Translations under genes and position numbers: made by a program
In this document: positions 39,296 through 49,198 of the stretch, one piece after another
Numbering within the stretch: position 1 is the first letter of the stretch
Layout of the letters: each line of letters begins with the position of its first letter
Source of the DNA: Flavobacterium sp. ASV13
GTDB lineage: Bacteria > Bacteroidota > Bacteroidia > Flavobacteriales > Flavobacteriaceae
Assembly (NCBI RefSeq): GCF_000745775.1
Contig: NZ_JQJY01000005.1
Coordinates: forward strand, 310,001-374,000
DNA: 64,000 nt
Direction of reading: 5' to 3'
Notes under the pieces: generated by a model
What the model saw: only the letters and a program-made list of their open reading frames with translations
Database searches by the model: none
What the model was told of the DNA's origin: nothing

Positions 39296-41410
39296 TTAAA
39301 GATTAAGGTTATATGCTAATTTTAAAAAGTAAGAACGTCCGTACGCAAGCATTACCTCACCTGGTCCTGCATGTCCAGCAGCACTTGCGGTACCTGTTTG
39401 TCTTACATTGGTCACATCAAGAACATTTCTTGCTCCCACTGTAACTTCAAAATGATCTTTGAAGAAATTTTGTCGAGCAGTAAGATCGAGCCAATTACTT
39501 GGATCAACTTCAGATAAAACATAAGAAGAAGAACCTTGAATATATTGTCGTGTTTTACCGTTGTATTTATAATATCCTGAAACAATTGTTTTCCATTTTG
39601 GAACGGTATACGAAAAACTTGTATTTAAATTGAAAGAATAAAGAAATTGATCATCAGAAGTAAATACCTGATTGTCTATTTTCTGAGAAATACCAATTAA
39701 TGCAGCACCAAAATTGAATGTGAAGTTGTCTTTTCTCAATTGATTCATAGTTGAGAAATTCCACATTCTGTATTTGCTGATATTGATATATTGATACTCT
39801 GGATTCCCAGTATCTGGATTAAACCTTACCAATGCCATGTCAATTCTATCATTTACATTTAAATAACTTCCTGCAAAAGTGTTAGAAAGTTGCAATCCTG
39901 ATGAAAATAAAGTCATTTTCTTAAGACTGGTTTCGTAAGATGTACTCGTTTCAGGAATCAGGTTTTCGTTTCCTGTAAAGAAGTGTCCGTCGAATATTTG
40001 TTTTGAATATAATTCATCAAAAGTTGGCGTTCTAAAAGAGTTACCATATGAGCCGCGAAGTTCAATTCCTTTTTCAAATAAATATCTTAAACCTAATGAG
40101 GAAGCATATTGATTTTTAAATTGAGACTGAGCAGAAAATCGGATTCCTGGTCGAATTGAAAATTTATGCGTTGCCATAATTTCTGACGAAGCAAAAAAAT
40201 CATAATTCTCAAGTGTTTTCTGAACTGGAGTAAAAATATTATTTGCTTCCTGAACTAATGCAAAACCCTTATTATTGACAAATTCATATCCTAATTGAAG
40301 ATCTACTGTTTTATCTGTAAAGAAATTATTTAACGTTCCTGTCGAATAAAGCACTTCCATCGCCTGATCTTTTACAGTCGTATTATTGCTTTCTGTCTTA
40401 CTTCCTATATTATATCTAAAACTTTCAACATCACGCTCTTGTTTTTGATGCGAAAGCGAAACATTATAATTTAATTGCGACAATAATCTTCCTGTCGCAT
40501 TTAAATTATGAAAATATCGGTCTGTAAAATATCTTTTATCATCTGCATAACGATATGAACCTAAAGTGGTGTTATATCCAGATTGAACCGTACTATTATA
40601 ATAATCTACATTTTCATCTAAAAACTCAAATTTGTAGTAAAAACGAAAATTGTCTTTGTGATATGAAATCGTTGCCGTACCGTTTAATTGATCTTTTGGA
40701 AGCCAGCTGTAACCACGTGTTCCATCATTTTCAGCATAATTTTCTCCGTTTTTGTCATTCAAATATCCTTGAAAATCATTGCGATTTATTCCCGCTGAAA
40801 CAAACCAATTTTTATCAAAAGTATGAGAAACTCTAAGAGACTGAATGTGACGTCCTTCATCAAAAAGAGAATATTCATTATTGACCGTTTCCTCTTGAAC
40901 TGATGCATTTATGCCCCATTTATATTTGGAAGATTTTTTAGTGATGATATTCAAAACACCACTTACAGCATTAGCTCCGTAAGTAACTCCCATTGAACCT
41001 TCTACAATTTCAACATGATCAACATCATTAAGATTAATTTGCGATAAATCGATATTATTTCCTAAACCAGCTTCATTAACAAGAGGAACATTATCAACCA
41101 ATATTTTAAAATATTGTGCATCTAAACCGAATAAAGAAACTGTAGAACGACCACTTGTTCCACTTGGACTAACAGTAATATTTAAGTACTGATTTAAAAT
41201 ATCGGCTAAATTATTAGCTGCCAGATTTTGAATATCCTGATTTGAAATCACACGAACGTTAAAAACAGATTTTTTTATGGATTGAGGCTCAAACTGTCCT
41301 GTTACAACAACCTCAGAAAGTTTTTCCTGAGATACAATACTATCTTTTTGCTGAGCAAAAGAATAGGCACAAAATAGAAGTCCAGCAAGAAGGGTAATTT
41401 TAATTTTCAT
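39296..41410 (-). CDS. TonB-dependent outer-membrane receptor, probable heme receptor
   Basis: 704 residues: signal peptide (ending YSFAQ), TonB-box-like region, plug domain (about 30-160; QNLAANNLADILNQYLNITVSPSGTSGRSTVSLFG, VEIVEGSMGVTYGANAVSGVLNIITKK) and a beta barrel. The barrel contains FRTP (459-462), H476 and NENL (481-484), matching the FRAP-His-NPNL region of heme receptors such as HmuR. Followed by the HmuY gene; the order is reversed relative to P. gingivalis hmuY-hmuR. Its promoter faces that of the DUF6607 gene. Confidence 0.92.
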   Translation of the reverse strand: MKIKITLLAGLLFCAYSFAQQKDSIVSQEKLSEVVVTGQFEPQSIKKSVFNVRVISNQDIQNLAANNLADILNQYLNITVSPSGTSGRSTVSLFGLDAQYFKILVDNVPLVNEAGLGNNIDLSQINLNDVDHVEIVEGSMGVTYGANAVSGVLNIITKKSSKYKWGINASVQEETVNNEYSLFDEGRHIQSLRVSHTFDKNWFVSAGINRNDFQGYLNDKNGENYAENDGTRGYSWLPKDQLNGTATISYHKDNFRFYYKFEFLDENVDYYNSTVQSGYNTTLGSYRYADDKRYFTDRYFHNLNATGRLLSQLNYNVSLSHQKQERDVESFRYNIGSKTESNNTTVKDQAMEVLYSTGTLNNFFTDKTVDLQLGYEFVNNKGFALVQEANNIFTPVQKTLENYDFFASSEIMATHKFSIRPGIRFSAQSQFKNQYASSLGLRYLFEKGIELRGSYGNSFRTPTFDELYSKQIFDGHFFTGNENLIPETSTSYETSLKKMTLFSSGLQLSNTFAGSYLNVNDRIDMALVRFNPDTGNPEYQYINISKYRMWNFSTMNQLRKDNFTFNFGAALIGISQKIDNQVFTSDDQFLYSFNLNTSFSYTVPKWKTIVSGYYKYNGKTRQYIQGSSSYVLSEVDPSNWLDLTARQNFFKDHFEVTVGARNVLDVTNVRQTGTASAAGHAGPGEVMLAYGRSYFLKLAYNLNL

Positions 41411-41436
41411 TATTTTTATTCAGTCTTAATAATGAC

Positions 41437-41487
41437 GCAAATATATAAACTATTTTTATTTGTTCTAAATAAATTATATATATTTGC
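41437..41487. promoter_or_regulatory. divergent promoters with Fur-box-like palindrome
   Basis: Mirror-image -7 elements, TATATTTG on each strand (41479-41486 plus; 41438-41445 minus), lie within GCAAATATAT / ATATATTTGC arms. Between them TTTATTT-N5-AAATAAA (41455-41473) is a perfect 19-bp palindrome, close in form to an iron-regulator box. One bound dimer could shut both transcription directions. Confidence 0.65.
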
Positions 41488-41513
41488 AAAAATTAAAAAC
41501 AAAATAATAAGTT

Positions 41514-42419
41514 ATGATTACAAAAAGCCTCTATTTATCGGCCGTAATGGCTTTGACTTGTGGTCTTGGTTTCGCTCAGGACAAAAAACAACAAGACATT
41601 AAATCAATAAAATCAATGTGTGGTTGTTATGAAGTGAAATTCAATTTTACCGAAACATTTTCATATCCTAAAGATTCTCTTACTTATAAACCATCTGAAA
41701 CTAAGCACGAATCGGCTTTAGAATGGGTTGAATTATTAGAAGATACGCCTAATAAAATCGTAATGCAGCATTTATTGATTGTAAGCGATGATATGATTAT
41801 CAAACACTGGAGACAAGACTGGCTTTATGAAAACACAGACTTATATTCTTTTGACAAAGGAACTTCTTGGAAATATAAAAAGTTAGATAAAAAGGCTGTT
41901 AAAGGTCAATGGACTCAAAAAGTATATCAAGTAGATGATAGTCCGCGTTACGAAGGATCATCAACTTGGGTACATGTTGACGGACAAGATTACTGGGCAA
42001 ACGTAGCCGATGCGCCGCTTCCTAGAAGAGAGCAAACAAAACGTAATGATTATAATGTTTTAAAAAGAAGAAACATCCACGAAATCACTTCTACTGGATG
42101 GAATCATGAGCAAGATAATGACAAATTGGTTCGTGATGACGCTGGAAAAGATGTTTTGTTAGCACAAGAAAAAGGTTTTGATGTTTACACTAAAGTTCCA
42201 GATTCTAAATGTGCTGCTGCTCAAAAATGGTGGGGAACAAACAAAGTGCTTTGGAAAAACGTTCGTGATAAATGGCAAACTCTTTTTGACAGACATCAAG
42301 ATTTAAACTTAGAAGCAAAAGTAGATCGTAAAGCTTTATATTCTCTTTTATTTGATTTAAAACCAGAAGCAACAAAAGCAGAATCTGATGCTATCATCGA
42401 AAAGTTCGTTAAGAAATAA
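41514..42419 (+). CDS. DUF6607 family exported protein
   Basis: 301 residues with a signal peptide (ending GFAQ). The mature N-terminus holds MCGCYEVKFNFTETF with a cysteine pair, and the body is rich in Trp and charged residues (HWRQDWLYENTDLYSFDKG, STWVHVDGQDYWANVADAPLPRREQTKR). I recognise this as the DUF6607 family found beside TonB receptors. Its function is unknown. Divergence from a heme-receptor operon through a shared Fur-box-like site suggests a role in iron or heme handling. Confidence 0.75.
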   Translation: MITKSLYLSAVMALTCGLGFAQDKKQQDIKSIKSMCGCYEVKFNFTETFSYPKDSLTYKPSETKHESALEWVELLEDTPNKIVMQHLLIVSDDMIIKHWRQDWLYENTDLYSFDKGTSWKYKKLDKKAVKGQWTQKVYQVDDSPRYEGSSTWVHVDGQDYWANVADAPLPRREQTKRNDYNVLKRRNIHEITSTGWNHEQDNDKLVRDDAGKDVLLAQEKGFDVYTKVPDSKCAAAQKWWGTNKVLWKNVRDKWQTLFDRHQDLNLEAKVDRKALYSLLFDLKPEATKAESDAIIEKFVKK

Positions 42420-42442
42420 GAAAAATTGTTAGTTAAATAAAT

Positions 42443-42478
42443 AAAGCCGGTAATTTCTAGATTGCCGGCTTTTTTTTG
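42443..42478 (+). terminator. DUF6607 gene terminator
   Basis: AAAGCCGGTAAT / ATTGCCGGCTTT arms (one mismatch), 6-nt loop, then a T run. Confidence 0.85.
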
Positions 42479-42486
42479 GAAAACAA

Positions 42487-42516
42487 AAAAGCCGACAGTC
42501 ATAACTATCGGCTTTA
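42487..42516 (-). terminator. argS terminator
   Basis: AAAGCCGA / TCGGCTTT arms with an imperfect upper stem, placed back to back with the DUF6607 terminator. Confidence 0.75.
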
Positions 42517-42538
42517 AAATATCTTTATTTTTTTATTG

Positions 42539-44317
42539 TTACATTCTCTCAGGAACTTCGATTCCCAATAAATTAAATGCAGATTTAATAACTTCTGCTA
42601 CTTTTTGAGAAAGCTGTACCCTGAAAATCTTTTTAGTCAAATCAACTTCGCCTAAAATATGAACAGATTGATAGAATGAATTATATTCTTTTACCAAATC
42701 ATATGTATAATTTGCAATTAACGCCGGACTGTGATTTTGAGCAGCGTTTTGAATTACTTCTGGGAAAAGCTCGATTTGTTTTATCAGTTCTTTTTCTTTT
42801 TCGTGAAGCTCTTCAATATTTGTTTTGGCAGAAAAATCAAAATCAGCTTTACGGATTATCGATTGACTTCTCGCATAAGTATATTGAATAAACGGACCTG
42901 TATTTCCAGCAAAATCAACAGATTCTTCCGGATTAAACAAAATACGTTTCTTTGGATCAACTTTTAAAATGTAATATTTCAAGGCGCCTAAACCAATTGT
43001 TTTGTACAATTTCGCTTTTTCCTCTGTAGAATAACTGTCTAATTTTCCTAAATCTTCTGAAATTTGTTTTGCTGTAGCAGTCATATCTTGCATCAAATCA
43101 TCGGCATCTACAACAGTTCCTTCACGGCTTTTCATTTTTCCTGAAGGCAAATCAACCATTCCGTATGATAAGTGATATAAACTTGAAGCCCAGTCAAAAC
43201 CAAGTTTTTTCAAGATTAGGAACAATACTTTAAAGTGATAATCCTGTTCGTTACCAACGGTATAAACCATTCCACCAACATCTGGCATATCTTTTACACG
43301 CTGAATTGCTGTTCCAATATCCTGCGTCATGTAAACTGCAGTTCCGTCAGAACGTAAAACAATTTTGCGATCCAAACCTTCATCTGTCAAATCAATCCAA
43401 ACTGAACCGTCTGGATCTTTTTCGAAAACGCCTTTATCCAGACCAACCTTAACAACATCTTTTCCTAATAAATAAGTATTGCTTTCGTAGTAATATTTAT
43501 CGAAGTTAACTCCAAGATTATTGTAAGTAGTTGCAAAACCTTCATAAACCCATTCGTTCATCATTTTCCAAAGCTCAATTACTTTTTCATCGCCAGCTTC
43601 CCATTTTTTAAGCATATCTTGCGCTTCAACAATAATTGGAGCTTGTTTTTTTGCTTCTTCTTCTGTTTTTCCAGCTTCTATTAATTGATTGATTTCAGCT
43701 TTATAAGCTTTATCAAACTCAACATAATATTTACCAACTAATTTGTCGCCTTTTAAACCTGAACTTTCCGGAGTTTCTCCGTTTCCAAATTTCTCCCAAG
43801 CCAACATCGACTTGCAGATATGAATTCCACGATCGTTGATAATTTGCGTTTTGTATACTTTTTTTCCAGAAGCTTTTAAAATTTCAGCAACTGAATATCC
43901 CAACAAATTGTTACGAACGTGCCCCAAGTGCAAAGGTTTATTTGTATTTGGCGAAGAATATTCGACCATAACTGCTTTGTCCTCTGGATTTGGAGTTACG
44001 TAACCAAATTTACTATTGTCTTTAATTTCATTGAAGAAATTCAGATAATAACTATCTGAAATAACAATATTCAAAAACCCAGACACTACATTAAAGCGTG
44101 CTACTTCAGAAACATTTTCAACCAGGTAGTTTCCAATTTTATTTCCTAATTCAACAGGATTACTTTTAATGACTTTCAACAACGGAAAAATTACCATTGT
44201 AATATCGCCTTCAAACTCTTTTCTGGTAGTCTGAAATTCGATTTTATCAACTGAAACATCAAATAATGCCTGAATTGCTTTTTGTATAGAAGGTGTAAGA
44301 ATTTGTGATAATGACAT
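42539..44317 (-). CDS. argS: arginyl-tRNA synthetase
   Basis: 592 residues, class I. HIGH-type motif HLGH in KPLHLGHVRNNLLGYSVAEIL (about 131-151), degenerate KMSK counterpart GKMKSREGTVVDADDL (about 393-408), N-terminal Add1 domain and C-terminal anticodon-binding helices (DLVKEYNSFYQSV). Monocistronic with its own promoter. Confidence 0.97.
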   Translation of the reverse strand: MSLSQILTPSIQKAIQALFDVSVDKIEFQTTRKEFEGDITMVIFPLLKVIKSNPVELGNKIGNYLVENVSEVARFNVVSGFLNIVISDSYYLNFFNEIKDNSKFGYVTPNPEDKAVMVEYSSPNTNKPLHLGHVRNNLLGYSVAEILKASGKKVYKTQIINDRGIHICKSMLAWEKFGNGETPESSGLKGDKLVGKYYVEFDKAYKAEINQLIEAGKTEEEAKKQAPIIVEAQDMLKKWEAGDEKVIELWKMMNEWVYEGFATTYNNLGVNFDKYYYESNTYLLGKDVVKVGLDKGVFEKDPDGSVWIDLTDEGLDRKIVLRSDGTAVYMTQDIGTAIQRVKDMPDVGGMVYTVGNEQDYHFKVLFLILKKLGFDWASSLYHLSYGMVDLPSGKMKSREGTVVDADDLMQDMTATAKQISEDLGKLDSYSTEEKAKLYKTIGLGALKYYILKVDPKKRILFNPEESVDFAGNTGPFIQYTYARSQSIIRKADFDFSAKTNIEELHEKEKELIKQIELFPEVIQNAAQNHSPALIANYTYDLVKEYNSFYQSVHILGEVDLTKKIFRVQLSQKVAEVIKSAFNLLGIEVPERM

Positions 44318-44337
44318 GTAACTTATTTTAAAGTGAG

Positions 44338-44345
44338 CAAAGATA
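44338..44345 (-). promoter_or_regulatory. argS -7 promoter element
   Basis: TATCTTTG on the minus strand, 20 bp before the argS ATG. Confidence 0.6.
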
Positions 44346-44638
44346 CAGCTTATTCATCAATTACAGAAAATGAAAAACATATAAAATCGAACAAAACGTT
44401 TAGAATTTCTTAAAAAAGCCTTTCAGAAGAATGTTAAAATTATCAAAAAATTAAAACGCTAATCTCCTACTAAACAGAACATCTCGGATTAGATTGAAAA
44501 AAAATTAAGTTTTTCTTGTAACATATCAATCATAAAAGAGTCTTAATAGAGACTTTGAAATCATTTAAAGCAAAAAAAATCTAACAAAAACAAAAAAACA
44601 ATCATCATCAATCAAATCAAAATAATCAATTATTAATT
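44346..44638. other. intergenic region, argS/receptor
   Basis: About 290 bp between divergent genes. AT-rich with A-tracts near the receptor start. I see no consensus -7 element for the receptor gene, no stable hairpin and no small gene. The receptor may use an alternative promoter class. Confidence 0.4.
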
Positions 44639-47056
44639 ATGAAATTAAAATTTTTTCTGTTCGCATTATTTAGTTTAATTGCAACAGCTCAGGCCCAGAA
44701 TTCCGGGACAGTCTCGGGAAAAATTATCGAGAAATCGAATAACGCACCAATTTCGTATGCAACTGTCTCTGTAAAAGAAAACGGAAAAGTTATATCAGGC
44801 GTTAACACTGATGACAATGGTGATTTTACAATCAAAAATTTAGCATTAAAAAGTTACACTATCGAAGTTCAATATATTGGTTTCAAAAAATATGTTGGTT
44901 CTTTGATTTTAAGCGAAAACAGAAAAACCGCAACAGTAAATGTTTCTCTTGAAGAAGAAGCAACACAATTGAAAGGTGTAAATGTTGTGGCTGAACGCTC
45001 AACTATTGAACAAAAAATTGACCGTAAGGTAATTAATGTTGGGAAAGATTTGACTACTGCCGGAGCTTCTGCATCTGACATTATGAGCAATATTCCATCT
45101 GTAAACGTAGATCAGGATGGAAAACTTTCGCTTCGCGGAAATGACAATGTACGTGTATTAATTGACGGGCGTCCATCTAATATTGATCCTGCTCAATTAT
45201 TGAAACAAATTCCTTCAACTTCAATCAAAAAAATTGAGTTGATTACAAATCCAAGTGCTAAATACAATCCAGAAGGAATGTCTGGAATCATCAACATCGT
45301 TTTACACAAAAATGCAAATACTGGTTTTAACGGAAGTTACAGTGGTGGTATTACTTTTGGAGAAACTGCAAAATACAATCAATCTCTTGATTTGAACTAC
45401 AAAACCGGAAAAGTAAATTTCTTTGGAAATGGAGGACAAAACTTTGGAACTTACTACAACAAAGGAAGAATCCAAAGATTAGATCAGGATGTTGAGCAAA
45501 ATTTGAAAATTTCTAACGAAAATGACAATTACTTGTACAAGTTAGGAATGGATTATTTAATCAATGACAAAAATACTTTGTCGTTCTATACAAATCAAAA
45601 CAAATCAACTGGAAACGGAAATGTAATTACAGACATTGATTACAATAACGCTGATCCAAATATTTTCAATATTTACCAAAATTCAACTTATAAAGGTCCA
45701 AGCAAAACTGGAACTTATAATTTAGCGTACAAACATATTTTCAAAAAAGAAGGACATACTTTAGATTTTGAAGGAAACTATAGTGATACTAAAGTAAGTC
45801 AAAACGCAAATTTTGACACACAAACAACAAGACCTGATAATTCAGTAAACAATGTCGTTTATGGTGATAAAATTGGTGACCAAAGAAAATTAAGCACGTT
45901 AAACGTTGATTATGTAAATCCGTTAAACGACAAAACTACGCTTGAAGCTGGTGCTGAAGCAAGAATCACAAGAACAAATAATGATTACAACACTGGTAAT
46001 CCGTTAGTTCCTGTTGACGAAAGAGTTTCAAACTATACTTACGATACTGATATTTATTCAGCTTATGTGACTTTTGGCCAAAAATTCAAAAAATTCAGTT
46101 ACCAATTAGGAACTCGCTTTGAAAGCTACAAAGTAGAAGCGAATTTAAATCATGGTAAGGATAAATTTAATGATGACTATATTACATTATATCCATCGGC
46201 ATATTTAACGTATAATTTAAACGAGAAAAATGTTTTGCAATTTAGCTACAGCCGTCGTGTTGACCGTCCGAGTATTGAGCAAACAAAACCTATTCGTGAG
46301 TTTTCTACACCATTAGTAACTTCATACGGAAATCCTGAATTAAGACCTCAGTTTACAAATTCTGTTGAAGTAAACTATACTAAAACTCTTAACAAAGGAA
46401 GCATTACAGCTGGTGTTTTCGTAAGAAGCATCAACGATCAAATCAGCAGAACTTTGAGTCCGGATCCAAATGATCCATCTGGATACAAACAAATTTTAAG
46501 CTATACGAACTATGACCACAACAGCGCTTATGGTTTTGATGTTTCGTTGAATTACAAGCTTACAAAATGGTGGGACATTCAACCATCTATTGATTTCTCA
46601 AGTATCAAGCAACAAGGTGTTGTATTTGAATTTGATCCTGCAACAAGCACAAGTGCGCCTCTTGAGCGTAGCGTAACAACTACGGCATTTAACGCACGTA
46701 TGAACTCAAACTTCAAACCTACAAAACGTTTAAGTTTCTTGTTGTTCGGTTTTTACAGAGGACCAGTTGAAGATGTTCAGCAAAACAGACACGAAATGTA
46801 CAAAATGGATATTGGTTCACGTTATACATTGTTAGACAACAAAATGAACATTAGCGTACGTTTTAATGATGTTTTCAAAACAATGAAATATGCTTTTGAT
46901 GGAATTTATCCTTATCCACAAACAGGTCAGTTTTCTTGGGAAAGCAGAACAGTTTATTTAGGTTTGACTTACAACTTTGGAGGAGGAAAAATCAAAAACT
47001 TACAACGTAAACAAAGAGAAGATAACACTAATAAAGGTGGTGGCGGAATGTTTTAA
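44639..47056 (+). CDS. TonB-dependent receptor-like outer-membrane protein (OMP_b-brl_3)
   Basis: 805 residues: signal peptide (ending TAQAQ), a carboxypeptidase-regulatory-like beta sandwich (about 24-110; SGKIIEKSNNAPISYATVSVKENG), plug domain (VINVGKDLTTAGASASDIMSNIPSVNVDQDGKLSLRG, about 130-220) and a large barrel ending in LGLTYNFGGGKIK. The last residues are a charged, Gly-rich tail ending GGGMF. No SusD-like partner follows, so it is not a glycan-uptake pair; the substrate is unknown. Confidence 0.88.
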   Translation: MKLKFFLFALFSLIATAQAQNSGTVSGKIIEKSNNAPISYATVSVKENGKVISGVNTDDNGDFTIKNLALKSYTIEVQYIGFKKYVGSLILSENRKTATVNVSLEEEATQLKGVNVVAERSTIEQKIDRKVINVGKDLTTAGASASDIMSNIPSVNVDQDGKLSLRGNDNVRVLIDGRPSNIDPAQLLKQIPSTSIKKIELITNPSAKYNPEGMSGIINIVLHKNANTGFNGSYSGGITFGETAKYNQSLDLNYKTGKVNFFGNGGQNFGTYYNKGRIQRLDQDVEQNLKISNENDNYLYKLGMDYLINDKNTLSFYTNQNKSTGNGNVITDIDYNNADPNIFNIYQNSTYKGPSKTGTYNLAYKHIFKKEGHTLDFEGNYSDTKVSQNANFDTQTTRPDNSVNNVVYGDKIGDQRKLSTLNVDYVNPLNDKTTLEAGAEARITRTNNDYNTGNPLVPVDERVSNYTYDTDIYSAYVTFGQKFKKFSYQLGTRFESYKVEANLNHGKDKFNDDYITLYPSAYLTYNLNEKNVLQFSYSRRVDRPSIEQTKPIREFSTPLVTSYGNPELRPQFTNSVEVNYTKTLNKGSITAGVFVRSINDQISRTLSPDPNDPSGYKQILSYTNYDHNSAYGFDVSLNYKLTKWWDIQPSIDFSSIKQQGVVFEFDPATSTSAPLERSVTTTAFNARMNSNFKPTKRLSFLLFGFYRGPVEDVQQNRHEMYKMDIGSRYTLLDNKMNISVRFNDVFKTMKYAFDGIYPYPQTGQFSWESRTVYLGLTYNFGGGKIKNLQRKQREDNTNKGGGGMF

Positions 47057-47097
47057 TCCCACTTTGATTAGTAGATTTTAATAGTTCTTGTAGAAAA

Positions 47098-47132
47098 GAA
47101 AAGCCTGGAGTATGCCAACTCCAGGCTTTTTT
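47098..47132 (+). terminator. terminator after receptor gene
   Basis: AAAAGCCTGGAGT / ACTCCAGGCTTTT arms (one offset base), short loop and T run, between convergent genes. Confidence 0.9.
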
Positions 47133-47140
47133 ATTTTAGA

Positions 47141-47812
47141 TTATAAAAAATTTCGCAATTCTTTAATTTCTTCTGGATTTGCAATTTCGGACTTATCTGT
47201 AATTGCTGATGAATGATAAAAAGTTGGAGTCAACTTATCTTGCAGTAATTTTATATTTGAAGATCTTAAGCCTCCTCCTGGCATAATTTCGATTCGGTCT
47301 TTGGCTAATTTTTGAATTTGTTCTAAATCAAAAATTCCTTCTTCAACATTTTTTCCTGTTCCTGAAGTCAAAATAGTTTGAAAACCACATTCAATTACAT
47401 CCTCAAGTCCTTTTTCAATAGAATCTACAACGTCAAAAGCACGATGAAAAGTGCATGATAGCGGATGCGCTAAATGCACCAATTCTTTGTTTTGCCTTTT
47501 ATTCACTTTTCCGTTTGGTTTCAAAATTCCGAAAACAAAACCGTCAACGCCTAACTTTTTATAGTGTTTGATATCTTGTTTCATTTCTGTAAGTTCTTCA
47601 TCAGAATAGACAAAATCGCCGCCACGAGGTCTTATAATGACATGCATCTTTATTTTTACGCTTTCGCGGACTTTCACTACTAAAATAGAATTTGGAGTTG
47701 TTCCTCCTAATTCCATATTTTCACACAGTTCAATTCTGTCCGCACCGCTTTCCTGAGCAATTATTGCCGACTCATAATTGAAACACGCTATTTCGAGCTG
47801 ATTTTTTTTCAT
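47141..47812 (-). CDS. cutC: CutC family protein
   Basis: 223-residue TIM barrel. Signatures: ESGADRIELCENMELGGTTPN (about 18-38), HVIIRPRGGDFVYSDEE, FVFGILKPNG, CTFHRAFDVV and IMPGGGLRSSNI. Named for copper homeostasis in E. coli, but the copper role is disputed, and a sugar or phosphate-type barrel enzyme is possible. Stands alone here. Confidence 0.9.
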   Translation of the reverse strand: MKKNQLEIACFNYESAIIAQESGADRIELCENMELGGTTPNSILVVKVRESVKIKMHVIIRPRGGDFVYSDEELTEMKQDIKHYKKLGVDGFVFGILKPNGKVNKRQNKELVHLAHPLSCTFHRAFDVVDSIEKGLEDVIECGFQTILTSGTGKNVEEGIFDLEQIQKLAKDRIEIMPGGGLRSSNIKLLQDKLTPTFYHSSAITDKSEIANPEEIKELRNFL

Positions 47813-47867
47813 TTGATTATTTTTTTGTCATTTCGAATGAAATCACAAGATTTGGGATATCAAAAGT

Positions 47868-47900
47868 AAAAAACCTGCTCCAAAAATGAAGCAGGTTTTA
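47868..47900 (-). terminator. fabH terminator
   Basis: AAAACCTGCT / AGCAGGTTTT arms with a loop of about 9 nt, T-rich on the minus strand. Confidence 0.8.
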
Positions 47901-47926
47901 AAAAAATATAATGTAAGATGATTATT

Positions 47927-48934
47927 TTACCATTTAATAATTGCGCTCGCCCAAGTGAATCCACTTCCAAAAGCTGCTAAAACTACTGTATCTCCAGATT
48001 TTATTTTTCCTTGTTCCCAAGCTTCTGTCAAAGCAATTGGAATAGATGCCGCAGTTGTATTACCGTATTTCTGAATATTGTTGTGTACTTGGTCATCAGA
48101 CAATTTGAATTTATTCTGAATGAACTGTGAAATTCTCAAATTCGCCTGATGCGGAATCAGCATATCAATATCTGAAACTTGTAAACCGTTTGCCTCTAAA
48201 CCTTCATTGATAACTTCAGCGAAACGAACTACTGCATTTTTAAACACAAATTGTCCGTTCATGTATGGATAATAACTTTCGTCATTTGGATCATTATCTG
48301 CAAGAATATCGGTTACCCAACGCGCGCCCATTCCCGGTGCCTGCAATGCCAATTCTTCAGCATGCTGACCTTCTGAATGTAAGTGCGTTGACAAAATTCC
48401 TTTTGTCAAATCTTCTTCACGGCTCAAAACAGCTGCTCCTGCTCCATCTCCAAAAATTACCGAAACACCACGCCCGCGTGTTGTCATGTCTAATCCTGTA
48501 GAGTGGACTTCAGAACCAATTACCAAAATGTTTTTATACATTCCGGTTTTAATATATTGGTCAGCAACTGAAATCGCATAAACAAAACCAGAACATTGAT
48601 TTCTTACATCTAAAGCTCCAACAGTTCTTAATCCTAAATCTCTCTGAACCAAAACTCCAGGTCCTGGAAAATAGTAATCCGGACTTAATGTAGCAAAAAC
48701 TACAAAATCAATATCTTCTTTGGCAACGCCAGAACGTTCTATTGCAATTTTAGCTGCTTTTACGCCCATTGAAGTTGTGGTATCTTCCCCACGAATAATA
48801 TGTCTGCGCTCCTGAATTCCGGTTCTTTCCTGAATCCATTCGTCATTGGTATCCATAATCTTAGACAAATCATCGTTGGTCACAACATTTGAAGGAACAT
48901 AATATCCTAAGCCCGCTATTTTTGAATGATACAT
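47927..48934 (-). CDS. fabH: beta-ketoacyl-ACP synthase III
   Basis: 335 residues, thiolase fold. Catalytic triad: C114 in VRNQCSGFVYA, histidine in LIPHQANLRI and asparagine in KYGNTTAASIP. It starts fatty-acid synthesis by condensing acyl-CoA with malonyl-ACP. The ATG at 48934 is used; a longer frame from 48970 would begin inside the promoter. The usual plsX/rpmF neighbours are absent, so this may be one of several KAS III paralogs. Confidence 0.93.
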   Translation of the reverse strand: MYHSKIAGLGYYVPSNVVTNDDLSKIMDTNDEWIQERTGIQERRHIIRGEDTTTSMGVKAAKIAIERSGVAKEDIDFVVFATLSPDYYFPGPGVLVQRDLGLRTVGALDVRNQCSGFVYAISVADQYIKTGMYKNILVIGSEVHSTGLDMTTRGRGVSVIFGDGAGAAVLSREEDLTKGILSTHLHSEGQHAEELALQAPGMGARWVTDILADNDPNDESYYPYMNGQFVFKNAVVRFAEVINEGLEANGLQVSDIDMLIPHQANLRISQFIQNKFKLSDDQVHNNIQKYGNTTAASIPIALTEAWEQGKIKSGDTVVLAAFGSGFTWASAIIKW

Positions 48935-48967
48935 ATTCTTTTTATTGTTTGTTAAAAAATTGGATTG

Positions 48968-48975
48968 CAAATTTA
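48968..48975 (-). promoter_or_regulatory. fabH -7 promoter element
   Basis: TAAATTTG on the minus strand, 33 bp before the chosen ATG. Confidence 0.5.
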
Positions 48976-49198
48976 CGTATAGTTTAAAACATAAGCACCC
49001 AAATTACTATTTTTTTCGTTATTAGCAATTTAATATACTTTAATTCTAAAGTTTATTAAAACCATTTCTTTTGAAAAAAATCAGTGTTTTGTTAAAAACA
49101 ATGAAAAGTATTTAAATTATGCTTTAAAATGTAACAAGATTGAAGTACTTTAGTCAAACATTACGAATACCATTTTTTAAACCCCTAAAATTCAAATT

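Noticed and set aside
49020..49198. Consensus promoter for the S9 peptidase gene
   Set aside because: A TACTTTAG is present near 49,146 but deviates from TAnnTTTG at the critical TTTG, so I did not list it.
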